A stretch of DNA of 64,000 nt, from NCBI GenBank assembly GCA_036404435.1, contig DASWZN010000041.1, positions 1 to 64,000 of the forward strand, given 5' to 3'. Shown here piece after piece: positions 40,465-48,533 of this stretch. The number at the start of each line of letters is the position of its first letter. Within the stretch, counting starts at the first letter, position 1. The notes under the pieces were generated by a model, which saw only the letters and a list, made by a program, of their open reading frames with translations, was not told where the DNA came from and searched no databases. This DNA is from DASWZN01 sp036404435 (GTDB taxonomy: Bacteria; Acidobacteriota; Terriglobia; Bryobacterales; Bryobacteraceae). The position numbers and the translations under genes are program-made.

Positions 40465-42168
40465 ATGACTCACCTAGACCCCCCCAACGATCTCGACCTG
40501 CAGAAGCCGTCCACGCCGGACTCCTCTTTCGGCGAGATCCTTTCCCAGTTTGAACGATCCCAGAAGCCAGGCCAGACAGAGGGCGGCCGCCCCGGCAAGG
40601 TGGTGGCCGTGTCGAGCGACGCCGTCTTCGTCGACATCGGCTGGAAGACCGAAGGCGTTCTGCCGCTCGACGAGTTCCGCGACGCGGCGGGCAAGCCCGA
40701 CATCGCCGTCGGGGACCACGTGATCGTGAACGTCCGCGGCCGCAACGAGGAGGGCTATTACATGCTCTCCAAGATCAAGGTCGAGCGGCCGAAGGACTGG
40801 TCGGCGCTCGAGAGCGCCTTTGCCGAGAAGCGGCCCATCGCCGGTGTCGTCACCGGCATCGTGAAGGGTGGCCTCAGCGTAGACGTCGGCGTGCGCGCCT
40901 TCTTGCCCGCCTCGCGCAGCGGCGCCAAGACCCCGGCCGAGATGGAGCAACTCACCGGCCAGGAGATCACCTGCCGCATCATCAAGCTCGATACCACCGA
41001 CGAAGACGTCGTCGTGGACCGCCGCGCGGTTCTCGAGGAAGAGCAGAACCGGGCGCGCCGTGAGCAGTTCGAAGCGCTCCAGGAGGGCGCAGTGGTCCGC
41101 GGAACCGTGCGCACGCTCACTGATTTCGGCGCCTTTCTCGATCTGGGGGGTATCGACGGCCTGCTGCACGTGGCTGAAATGTCCTGGAACCGCATCGAGA
41201 AGCCGTCCGACGTGCTCTCGATCGGCGACGAGCTCGAAGTCAAGATCCTCAAGATCAATCGCGAAACCCGCAAGATCTCGCTCGGTCTGAAGCAGCTCAC
41301 CCCCGATCCGTGGTCGCTGGTCGAGGAGAAGTACAAGCCTGGCGAGCGCGTGCGCGGCAAGGTGACACGAACGGTCGAATTCGGAGCTTTCGTCGAGCTC
41401 GAGCCCGGCGTCGAGGGCCTCATCCGCATGTTCGACCTCACCTGGTCGAAGAAGGTCCGCAAGCCCGGCGACGTGGTCCAGCCCGGCGATCTCGTCGAAG
41501 CGGTGGTGCTGAACGTGGACCCGGCGGCCAAGCGGATCGGCCTCAGCCTCAAGCAGGCGCTGGGCGACCCGTGGGATGAGGCGGTGAAGAGATTCCCGGT
41601 GGGCAGCGTGGCCGAGGGGCGCGTCACCAGCCTGGCCAAGTTCGGAGCGTTCGTCGAACTGGCCGAGGGCGTCGAAGGCATGATCCACGTCGGCGACATC
41701 ACCGCCGAGAAGCGCATCAATCATCCGCAGGACGCGCTCAAGCTGGGCGAGGTGGTGAAGGCGCTGGTGATCGAGGTGGACCAGGCGAAGCGCCGCATAC
41801 GCCTCAGCATCAAGCAACTGCAACCCACCTCCGCGGACGAGTACATCGCCGAGCACAAAGCGGGCGACGTGGTCAGCGGGCGCATCGTCGATATCGCCAA
41901 GGGCAGCGCCCGGGTGGAACTGGGCGAGGGCCTGATGGCCACCTGCGCGCTTCCCAAGCAGCAGAAGGCGGTCGAAGAGGCTACCGTGGCCGCGAGCCAG
42001 TCGGACGTCTCGGCGCTTTCGGCCATGCTCTCCGCCCGTTGGAAACAGGGCGGGACTCAGGCATCCGGTAACGCCGGCGAACCTACCCGCAGCGGGCAGA
42101 TTCGCAGCTTCCGCATTGCCGCGCTGGACCCCGCCAGCAAGCGCATCGAGCTTGAACTGGCCGGCTGA
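40465..42168 (+). CDS. rpsA: S1-domain RNA-binding protein, ribosomal protein S1 type
   Basis: This 567-residue protein contains six S1 domains in tandem. Their starts are near residues 40 (GKVVAVSSDAVFVDIGWKTE), 125 (GVVTGIVKGGLSVDVGVRAF), 210 (GTVRTLTDFGAFLDLGGIDG), 297 (GKVTRTVEFGAFVELEPGVE), 385 (GRVTSLAKFGAFVELAEGVE) and 472 (GRIVDIAKGSARVELGEG, weaker). This is the build of ribosomal protein S1, which holds mRNA on the 30S subunit. Domains 3-5 are the best conserved. I choose ATG 40465, since an upstream GTG adds only nine residues with no family similarity. Confidence 0.92.
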   Translation: MTHLDPPNDLDLQKPSTPDSSFGEILSQFERSQKPGQTEGGRPGKVVAVSSDAVFVDIGWKTEGVLPLDEFRDAAGKPDIAVGDHVIVNVRGRNEEGYYMLSKIKVERPKDWSALESAFAEKRPIAGVVTGIVKGGLSVDVGVRAFLPASRSGAKTPAEMEQLTGQEITCRIIKLDTTDEDVVVDRRAVLEEEQNRARREQFEALQEGAVVRGTVRTLTDFGAFLDLGGIDGLLHVAEMSWNRIEKPSDVLSIGDELEVKILKINRETRKISLGLKQLTPDPWSLVEEKYKPGERVRGKVTRTVEFGAFVELEPGVEGLIRMFDLTWSKKVRKPGDVVQPGDLVEAVVLNVDPAAKRIGLSLKQALGDPWDEAVKRFPVGSVAEGRVTSLAKFGAFVELAEGVEGMIHVGDITAEKRINHPQDALKLGEVVKALVIEVDQAKRRIRLSIKQLQPTSADEYIAEHKAGDVVSGRIVDIAKGSARVELGEGLMATCALPKQQKAVEEATVAASQSDVSALSAMLSARWKQGGTQASGNAGEPTRSGQIRSFRIAALDPASKRIELELAG

Positions 42169-42353
42169 AGCGGTCGCAGCGGCCATCGGCCATCAGCCCG
42201 GCGGCGCGAACTTGGAGTTTGGCCGGGCCAGAAGATGCGGACAGGGAAAGAGTCCCCAAAAACTGCAATTCGGAGATCAACAGCTGGCGGTCTGTGATAA
42301 GATCCAGGAAACCGGGAGCCCCAAAATGGAAATCCCGACGGAATGGAAACCAC

Positions 42354-42995
42354 ATGCGACTTACCTGCTTTGCTCTCTTCTGCTTGGCATCGGCGCTTCC
42401 CACTTCGGCCAACGGCTTCAGTGGCAGCGAAAGTGGCCCAATTTGTCAAGAGCAATTCGGGCCGGGGTCCATGCTGAGCAGCCCGCTGGGCGCGCTCAAA
42501 GACAAGGACAAGGCTTTGCCGGACGTGTCGGCCATGAGTTTCACCATTGCGAAGTATGCGATCGCTGACAAAGTGACCGTCGACAACTGGTTTCGAAAGA
42601 TCAACGCAACTGCCCCGGCGCCGGAGGGCCAGCGGTTCGTCATCGTCACGCTCACAGGCCGGCTGGAGGGATTGCGCAAGAGATTCCAGATGGTTCCAAA
42701 GATCCACAAGCAGTTTGTGGCGCTGTACGGAGAGGGTGGCGCCAAGCAGAGCTCGGCGGCAATGATGATAAGGGGCATATTCGGGTGGGAGATTCAGGAT
42801 CAAGCCTGGGCACTGGGAAAGGTGACGGATCCGGCCTGCGAAGACTCCGAGAGCTTCACAGTCGCATTTGCGCTCCCGTTGAAATGGAACCGGTTCCAGG
42901 TCGCGGTCCTGAAGCCGGGTGGTTCCGGGCAGTTTGTTCCGGCCGGCGAGATCGATCTCGCAGAAACGGCCCAGCCAAAAAGCCCCGGAAGGTAG
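42354..42995 (+). CDS. Secreted protein, unknown
   Basis: This 213-residue protein has a signal peptide (MRLTCFALFCLASALPTSANG) and then a soluble, probably beta-rich domain with SMLSSPLGALKDKDKALPDV, FVIVTLTGRLEGLRKRF and WNRFQVAVLKPGG. It contains two Cys pairs that could form disulfides after export. I do not recognise a family. A TGATAAGAT stretch about 55 bases upstream could be a -10 region. The 185 bases between it and the S1 gene hold nothing else that I see. Confidence 0.65.
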   Translation: MRLTCFALFCLASALPTSANGFSGSESGPICQEQFGPGSMLSSPLGALKDKDKALPDVSAMSFTIAKYAIADKVTVDNWFRKINATAPAPEGQRFVIVTLTGRLEGLRKRFQMVPKIHKQFVALYGEGGAKQSSAAMMIRGIFGWEIQDQAWALGKVTDPACEDSESFTVAFALPLKWNRFQVAVLKPGGSGQFVPAGEIDLAETAQPKSPGR

Positions 42996-43142
42996 CCGGC
43001 CAGCAGCGGCCGCAACGTCCCCTGTTCCCGAGCTCGCAGGCCTGGCGATCCTCCTGTCCAGATTGCTGCTCCTGAGCAGATTCCCATCAAGTTCAAACGG
43101 ACCGATATCGCGCCAGCCTGATTCGAGCCGTTACGGAACCGT

Positions 43143-44039
43143 CTACCGGCCGTTGGCCCAATAGCCAGCGCGCGTGAGAACAGTCAGCGGCACGGGCCCC
43201 GTCGCCTTCACCAGGATGCGGCGGAACATTCCGTCCAGCACCGGCTTCGGAGGGCTGTAGGCCAGCGTGTATTGGTTGCGGATGTTGTGCGCGATTTCGA
43301 GCGCCGTGCGGTCGGCCTCCGAAACATCTTTCAAGTAATAGGATTGGCCGCCCGTCGCCTGCGTCAGCGCGTCCAGCTCGCGCTGGGCCCGGCGGGTCTG
43401 CGCGTCGTCGACCTCGTTCAGAATGCCGATCACGTAGATGAGCACGCCGCTCTGCTGCGCCGCCCGGATCACATAGTCCTGCCCGATGACGCTGGTGTTG
43501 TCCTCCCCGTCGGTGATCAGGATGATGACCTTCTTGTCCTCGGCTGCCGTGCGCTCCAGGTGCTCGATCGCCAGCCGCACCGCGTCCCGCATAGCGGTGG
43601 TTCCGCGCGTATCGTATTTGGTGAGCCCTTCGCCGAGCAGCTTGTGGTCGTGGGTGAAATCCAGGTCCAGGTACGCCTTCTCGTTGAAGTGGATGAGGAA
43701 GGCCTCGTCATCCGGATGAGATGCCTCGACTAGGGCCAGCGCCGCGGCCGCCACGCGGTCGCGCTTGTTGGTCATGCTGCCGCTGTCGTCGATGATCAGG
43801 CCGATCGACACCGGTGCGTCCTCGCGCCGGAATACCTTGACCTCCTGCTCGACTCCGTTCTCGAAGACGTGAAACGCGCTCTGCGAGAGGTTGGTCACCA
43901 GCCGTCCCTCCGCGTCGAGCACGGTGGCGTGCAAGACGACCAGACGAGAATCGCTCCGAAACACGGTCGGCGGAGGGTCCTGCGCCGCGAGCGGCGCCAC
44001 CAGGCCAGTCAGGACCGCGAGCCACGTTGCCAGTGTCAC
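43143..44039 (-). CDS. VWFA-domain secreted protein with an intact metal site
   Basis: This 298-residue protein has a signal peptide (VTLATWLAVLTGLVAPLAAQ read with GTG as Met) and the N-terminal pattern SRLVVLHATVLDAEGRLVTN then LSQSAFHVFENGVEQEVKVF. The VWFA domain has a complete metal-ion site: DDSGSM, TRGTTAMRDA and ITDGEDN. It ends with the family tail YTLAYSPPKPVLDGMFRRIL. It is shorter than the three tandem VWFA genes at 20577-26404 and, unlike two of them, should bind a metal. The GTG at 44039 is chosen because longer readings add unrelated sequence. Confidence 0.85.
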   Translation of the reverse strand: MTLATWLAVLTGLVAPLAAQDPPPTVFRSDSRLVVLHATVLDAEGRLVTNLSQSAFHVFENGVEQEVKVFRREDAPVSIGLIIDDSGSMTNKRDRVAAAALALVEASHPDDEAFLIHFNEKAYLDLDFTHDHKLLGEGLTKYDTRGTTAMRDAVRLAIEHLERTAAEDKKVIILITDGEDNTSVIGQDYVIRAAQQSGVLIYVIGILNEVDDAQTRRAQRELDALTQATGGQSYYLKDVSEADRTALEIAHNIRNQYTLAYSPPKPVLDGMFRRILVKATGPVPLTVLTRAGYWANGR

Positions 44040-44080
44040 CCCATTATTGTGACGCAGGAGCGGTCGGCGCTGCGGTGTGC

Positions 44081-44086
44081 TATGTT
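44081..44086 (+). promoter_or_regulatory. -10-like hexamer TATGTT, 7 bases before a start
   Basis: TATGTT stands exactly 7 bases before the ATG at 44094; there is no Shine-Dalgarno in between. This fits a leaderless transcript. No clear -35 box. Confidence 0.35.
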
Positions 44087-44093
44087 CGCTGCC

Positions 44094-45131
44094 ATGACCG
44101 GACGCAGACAATTCCTGGCGGGTTTGGGCGCCGTGGCCACGGCGCGCGCGGCGGCCGACACGGGGCCGGAGCCCGCGCTGGTGCGGCCGCCGGCCCTGCA
44201 TGAAGGCGACACCGTGGGTCTGATCACCCCCGGGACCTACGTCTCGGACCCGGACCGTCTGGCACTGGTCGTCCGCACCGTGAAGTACTTCGGGTTGCGT
44301 CCCAAGCTGGGCCGCAACGTCGGCGAGCGAGCCGGCTATTTGGGGGGCTCCGATCAGCAGCGCCTGGATGACCTGCACGAAATGTTCCGCGATCCCGAGG
44401 TGAAGGCTGTCTTCGCCATCCGCGGCGGCTACGGGTCCGAGCGCCTGCTGGACCGCATCAATTATGGGCTGCTGCGCGCGAATCTCAAAATCTTTCTCGG
44501 CTACAGCGACATCACCTGCCTGCACCTGGCGATTCACAAGCGCGCCGGCCTAGTGACTTTCCACGGGCCGCTCCTGATATCGGCCTTCACGGATTTCACC
44601 CAGAAGTGGTTCCGCCGCGCGCTGTTCTCGACCGAGCCGCTGGGCGTGGTGACGAACCCGCCGGAGACCAACCAGCTCCGGCCGGGGCACACGCTGCGCA
44701 CGGTGCGCCCCGGCAAGGCGCGGGGCCGGCTTATCGGCGGGAACCTTTCTCTGGTGACGCGAACTCTGGGTACGCCCTACGAGATCGACACGCGCGGCCG
44801 AATCCTGTTTATCGAGGACGTGGAGGAGCAGCCCTATGCCATCGACGGCATGTTGACGCAATTGCGCCTGGCCGGCAAGCTGGATGCCGCCGCCGGCATC
44901 GTCTTCGGCGAGTGCAGCGATTGCCGTCCGCGCGACTTCAAGCCCGCTTTCGAATCCACTTTCTCGGTGGGCGAAGTAGTCGACCAGATCCTCGGCAAGC
45001 TGAGCATTCCCGTGCTCTCGGGTCTCACCATCGGCCACACCGACGATCAACTCACGTTGCCCCTGGGCCCGCTGGCTTCGCTCGACGCGGATAGAGGAGA
45101 GCTGGCGATCGAAGAGGCGGCGGTAGTGTGA
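44094..45131 (+). CDS. LD-carboxypeptidase (S66 family), Tat-type leader
   Basis: This 345-residue protein belongs to the murein tetrapeptide LD-carboxypeptidase family, which trims the D-Ala from peptidoglycan peptides during recycling. The fold motifs are visible: GDTVGLITPGTYVS, VKAVFAIRGGYGSERLLDRI, IFLGYSDITCLHL (catalytic serine), GRILFIEDVEEQPYAIDGML (catalytic glutamate) and GLTIGHTDDQLTLPLG (catalytic histidine). The start MTGRRQFLAGLGAVATARAA is a twin-arginine-like leader, so export of a folded protein is likely, unlike the cytoplasmic E. coli LdcA. An ATG 12 bases upstream is possible. Confidence 0.9.
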   Translation: MTGRRQFLAGLGAVATARAAADTGPEPALVRPPALHEGDTVGLITPGTYVSDPDRLALVVRTVKYFGLRPKLGRNVGERAGYLGGSDQQRLDDLHEMFRDPEVKAVFAIRGGYGSERLLDRINYGLLRANLKIFLGYSDITCLHLAIHKRAGLVTFHGPLLISAFTDFTQKWFRRALFSTEPLGVVTNPPETNQLRPGHTLRTVRPGKARGRLIGGNLSLVTRTLGTPYEIDTRGRILFIEDVEEQPYAIDGMLTQLRLAGKLDAAAGIVFGECSDCRPRDFKPAFESTFSVGEVVDQILGKLSIPVLSGLTIGHTDDQLTLPLGPLASLDADRGELAIEEAAVV

Positions 45132-45185
45132 TTTGACAGCCCGCGCGCCCTCGCCGACAATGAGAGGGTACCCGTCCTAAAGCAT

Positions 45186-45272
45186 GCGGCTGTGGCGGAA
45201 TTGGCAGACGCGCCAGGTTCAGGTCCTGGTGGGGGCAACTCCGTGGAGGTTCAAGTCCTCTCAGCCGCACCA
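45186..45272 (+). tRNA. tRNA-Leu(CAG)
   Basis: An 87-base sequence folds as a type II tRNA: acceptor GCGGCTG/CAGCCGC, D-arm with GGCGGAATTGGCAGACGC, anticodon stem CCAGG/CCTGG with loop TTCAGGT (anticodon CAG), a long variable arm (GGGGGCAACTCCG), T-loop GGTTCAAGTCC and an encoded CCA end. The long variable arm and A73 are typical of tRNA-Leu. Confidence 0.96.
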
Positions 45273-45282
45273 ACCCAAAGTG

Positions 45283-45288
45283 TATCCT
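45283..45288 (+). promoter_or_regulatory. -10-like hexamer TATCCT, 7 bases before a start
   Basis: TATCCT lies between the tRNA-Leu gene and the ATG at 45296, exactly 7 bases before it, with no Shine-Dalgarno. A leaderless transcript, or read-through from the tRNA gene with processing, are both possible. Confidence 0.35.
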
Positions 45289-45295
45289 AAGAGCC

Positions 45296-46117
45296 ATGAC
45301 ACGTCGGGAAATGATTTCAAGTGCTGGGGTGCTGGCGGCAGCGGCGGCGAGTCCGGCGGCGGGCGAAGGGGCGCCGGCAGGCTTCCATATCGGCGTCGCA
45401 TCCTACTCTCTGCGTGAGTTCCAGCGCGGGCTGGCGATCCGGATGATCCAGCAACTGGGAGTCACCCACGTCAGCGTCAAGGACTTCCATCTGCCCTACA
45501 CTTCTACGCCAGCGGAAATCGCCAGGGCGGTGAGCGAATTCCGGAAGGCCGGGCTGACCATCGTCAGCGGCGGCAATACGGATATGAAGTCCAGCGATCC
45601 GGCGGAATTAAAGAAATACTTCGAATACGCAAAGGCGTGCGGCATGCCCATGCTGGTCGCGGCGCCGCTGCACGAGAACCTGGGCGCGATCGAGAAACTC
45701 GCGAAGGAATTCGACGTTCGGATCGCGATTCACACGCACGGCCCGGAGGACAAGAACTTTCCCAGTCCGAAAGTGGTCCTGGATGCGGTCAAGGGCATGG
45801 ACCCGCGCATGGGCCTGTGCATGGACGTGGGGCATTCCATGCGCGCGGGGGCGGATGTGGTTCAGGAGGTCTTGAACGCCGGACCGCGGTTGCTGGATAT
45901 GCACATCAAGGACCTCAAGGACGGCAAGGTCAAGGAGAGCCAGTGCGATGTGGGAGACGGCGTCATGCCCGTGGTGGCGCTCTTCAAGCAGTTGCAGAAG
46001 ATCGGGTATCGCGGCTCGGTGAATCTGGAGTACGAGATCAACAGCGACAATCCCGTGCCGGGAATGCTGCATTCGTTCGGCTACATGAAGGGTGTGCTGG
46101 CGGGCCTGGCGGGTTAG
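45296..46117 (+). CDS. Exported TIM-barrel sugar isomerase/epimerase-like protein
   Basis: This 273-residue protein begins with a twin-arginine-like leader (MTRREMISSAGVLAAAAA), then has the xylose isomerase-like TIM barrel: FHIGVASYSLREF, LGVTHVSVKDFHL, IAIHTHGPEDK, GLCMDVGHSMRAG, LLDMHIKDLKDG and GSVNLEYEINSDN. The metal-binding Glu/Asp/His residues appear present. Family members act on sugars or sugar phosphates as isomerases, epimerases or, in some exported keto-sugar pathways, lyases. Its 3' end is 10 bp from a convergent oxidoreductase gene. Confidence 0.85.
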   Translation: MTRREMISSAGVLAAAAASPAAGEGAPAGFHIGVASYSLREFQRGLAIRMIQQLGVTHVSVKDFHLPYTSTPAEIARAVSEFRKAGLTIVSGGNTDMKSSDPAELKKYFEYAKACGMPMLVAAPLHENLGAIEKLAKEFDVRIAIHTHGPEDKNFPSPKVVLDAVKGMDPRMGLCMDVGHSMRAGADVVQEVLNAGPRLLDMHIKDLKDGKVKESQCDVGDGVMPVVALFKQLQKIGYRGSVNLEYEINSDNPVPGMLHSFGYMKGVLAGLAG

Positions 46118-46127
46118 GCTGCCGCTC

Positions 46128-47519
46128 TCACACGTTATCCGGAATCGTGAAGCCGGGGCGGTAACCGCGATCGGCGTCGCGGAGCATCCGGTTGGCCTCG
46201 TCGTCTCCGATGACCTGCTCGGTTTCCGGATCGAAGTTCAGAGTGCGGCCCAGGCGATACGAAACATTGGCCAGGTGCACCAGGGTGCATGAAATGTGCC
46301 CTTCTTCGACCGGCGCGTTGAGGTCTTCCTTCTTGCGGCTGCGGACGCAATCGATGAAATTGGCGAAGTGGTTCTCCTTGCCGCGGCTCACCGGACTCGG
46401 TTCCTGTCTTTCGCCCAGCCAGTATTTATAGCTTTCGTACTCCTGAATCGCCAGGTAGCCGCCGGGCCCGTAAAAGATGTTGCCGATCGTGCCGGGCTTG
46501 CCGCTGGCCGGGCCGAGCGCGGCCGGTTTGTCGCTGGCGGTCAGGCCGGCGGGCGGCAACACGCTGCCACCACCGAAGAGGCCGATGTCCGCTTCGTGGT
46601 TGGTCATCCAGTGCCGTACTTCAAATTCCAGCAGACGGCGTTGGCCGCCCGGCATATTGAACTCGTAGGCGCAGTTGAGCACGTTGGGCGTTTCCTGGTC
46701 GTCGTCGAACATCACGTGGCCGCCCATCGCGGAAACCTTGTTCGGGAACGCGACACCCAGGCCCCAGCGCGCCGTATCGATCTCGTGAATGCCCTGGTTG
46801 CCCAGGTCGCCGTTGCCGGTGTCCCAGAACCAGTGCCAGTTGTAATGGTAGCGATTGCGCGTGAAGCCGCGATCGGGCGCGGGCCCCAGCCACAAATCGT
46901 AGTCGAAGCCCGCCGGCGGCGCTTCGCGCGGCTTGCGGCCGATCGTGTCGCGCCACTTGTAGCACAGACCGCGCGACAGGTAGACATCGCCGACCAGGCC
47001 GCCCCGCAGCTTTTGAATGGCTTCCCTGGCGCCCATGCTCGACCGGCTCTGCGTGCCGTGCTGCACGATGCGCTTGTACTTGTTCGCTGCGGCCACCAGT
47101 TGTTTGCCTTCCCACCAACTGTGGGAGAGCGGCTTCTCCACGTAGGCGTCTTTGCCGGCCTGACAGGCCCAGATGCCCATCAGGGAGTGCCAGTGATTGG
47201 GAGTGGCGACGGTGATGGCGTCGATCGAGGGGTCCTCGAGCATCTTGCGGATATCGACAAAGGTCTTGGGCTTGGCCAGGCCTAGCTTTTCGATGTCTCC
47301 GAGGCGAGTCGCGAGGACGTTCTCGTCCACCTCCACAACCGCGGCGAGTTCGACGCCGGGAGTGGCCTTCACTTTCCTGATGTGATCGAGGCCGCGGCCG
47401 CGCAGCCCGACCACGGCGACGCGCACCCGATCGTTCGCGCCCAAGACTCCTTGGGGCGAGAGCAGTGCCGCCCCGGCGGCGGCCTTCAGCATGTCTCGCC
47501 GACTGAAACCTGATGACAT
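46128..47519 (-). CDS. Gfo/Idh/MocA oxidoreductase with Tat leader
   Basis: This 463-residue protein has a twin-arginine leader (MSSGFSRRDMLKAAAGAALL), a Rossmann domain (VRVAVVGLRGRGLDHI), the family motif AYVEKPLSHSWWEGKQL (EKP), and an alpha/beta domain with GNGDLGNQGIHEIDTARWGL, including the His/Asp region of the active site. Exported members such as glucose-fructose oxidoreductase hold NADP tightly and oxidise sugars in the periplasm. Here the neighbours (two TIM-barrel proteins and a glycosidase) suggest an oxidised sugar intermediate. The gene starts one base after the stop of the upstream TIM-barrel gene. Confidence 0.92.
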   Translation of the reverse strand: MSSGFSRRDMLKAAAGAALLSPQGVLGANDRVRVAVVGLRGRGLDHIRKVKATPGVELAAVVEVDENVLATRLGDIEKLGLAKPKTFVDIRKMLEDPSIDAITVATPNHWHSLMGIWACQAGKDAYVEKPLSHSWWEGKQLVAAANKYKRIVQHGTQSRSSMGAREAIQKLRGGLVGDVYLSRGLCYKWRDTIGRKPREAPPAGFDYDLWLGPAPDRGFTRNRYHYNWHWFWDTGNGDLGNQGIHEIDTARWGLGVAFPNKVSAMGGHVMFDDDQETPNVLNCAYEFNMPGGQRRLLEFEVRHWMTNHEADIGLFGGGSVLPPAGLTASDKPAALGPASGKPGTIGNIFYGPGGYLAIQEYESYKYWLGERQEPSPVSRGKENHFANFIDCVRSRKKEDLNAPVEEGHISCTLVHLANVSYRLGRTLNFDPETEQVIGDDEANRMLRDADRGYRPGFTIPDNV

Positions 47520-47520
47520 C

Positions 47521-48468
47521 TCACACCTCTTTAAGGACTTTGAACAAACCTTCCAGGGACTCGCGCGTGCTCTCGACCTTGTTGCCGTCCGCCCGCCTGT
47601 AGTGCGTTTCGAGCGAGATGGTTCCCTCATAATGGTCGCGGAGGAGCGCCTGAAACTGCCCCTTGAAGTCGACGATGCCGCCGCCCACCGGCGCCCACTC
47701 GAGATTCCCGGTGCGTGCGTTCTTGCGCGAATCCTTGACGTGCATGTGCGGAAACACGCCCTTTACGGCTTCGTATCCGTCGGGATAAGGGACCTCGCCG
47801 AGCATCGTGGCGTTGGCCGGATCCCAGACGCCGCGCAGGCTCGGCGAATTGACCTCCCGCAGCAGCCGGCCCAGCTCTTTGCCCGTGCCGACATTGCAGG
47901 CGTGCTCGTTTTCGACGTTGAGGATGATCTTGTTCCTGGCGGCCGCCTCGGCCGCTTTGGCCATGCGGTCGCGAACGTAGGGGTAGGCTTTCGCCGGATC
48001 GTCCACGCGCCAGTAGGTGAAGATGCGCACCATGCTCGTGCCGAAGAAGCGAGCCAGATCGAAAGACTGGTCGAGAAGCCTGTCGGCGTCTTCCTCGGTG
48101 AAGCTGGCGCCGAAGGTGTCGCGCTTCTCGCCGGCCCTGGCGGGCATCTGCGGGCAATTCCATTTGAAGAGGGGGGAAGCGATCTCGCTCACGTGGATGC
48201 CGTGGCTGGCGATCAGGTCGCGGGCGCGATCCAGATCTTCCCGGGAGGAGCTCATGATGTTCTTGCCCCAGATCTCACGCAGCTCGCACCACAGTAAGTG
48301 GTAGCTGGAGATGAAGTCGAGGGCTTCGTTCAACTGGCCCGTCAGCTCGTCGGTGATGATGCCGAGTTTGAAGCCATGGGTGTCCATGGTTGAGTCGGCA
48401 ACCAGCCGCGAGGCTGCGGCGGCCAGCGGCAGTTTGAGGCAGTTCCGTCTGGTCAGGCTCGTTTGCAT
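47521..48468 (-). CDS. Exported TIM-barrel sugar isomerase/lyase-like protein
   Basis: This 315-residue protein has a twin-arginine-like leader (MQTSLTRRNCLKLPLAAAAS) and the xylose isomerase-like barrel: FKLGIITDELTGQLNEALDF, GIHVSEIASPLFKW, MVRIFTYWRVDDP, IILNVENEHACNVGTGKELG, GVWDPANATMLGE, HMHVKDSRKN and TISLETHYRRADG. Metal ligands (E in VENEH, D in WDPAN, H in HMHVKD, E in SLETH) are in place. It differs clearly from the protein at 45296, so it is not a recent duplicate. It is upstream of and nearly fused to the oxidoreductase gene, one operon. GAGGGACGG precedes the ATG. Confidence 0.85.
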   Translation of the reverse strand: MQTSLTRRNCLKLPLAAAASRLVADSTMDTHGFKLGIITDELTGQLNEALDFISSYHLLWCELREIWGKNIMSSSREDLDRARDLIASHGIHVSEIASPLFKWNCPQMPARAGEKRDTFGASFTEEDADRLLDQSFDLARFFGTSMVRIFTYWRVDDPAKAYPYVRDRMAKAAEAAARNKIILNVENEHACNVGTGKELGRLLREVNSPSLRGVWDPANATMLGEVPYPDGYEAVKGVFPHMHVKDSRKNARTGNLEWAPVGGGIVDFKGQFQALLRDHYEGTISLETHYRRADGNKVESTRESLEGLFKVLKEV

Positions 48469-48533
48469 GGTCCGTCCCTCGCTGTCCGATCTGTTTACAC
48501 TATACGTTAGCGTCGATCGCGTGGGCGCGGTGA

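Noticed and set aside
42996..43142. Short frames between the secreted unknown and the VWFA gene
   Set aside because: None has a plausible start or domain; the stretch looks like plain intergenic DNA.
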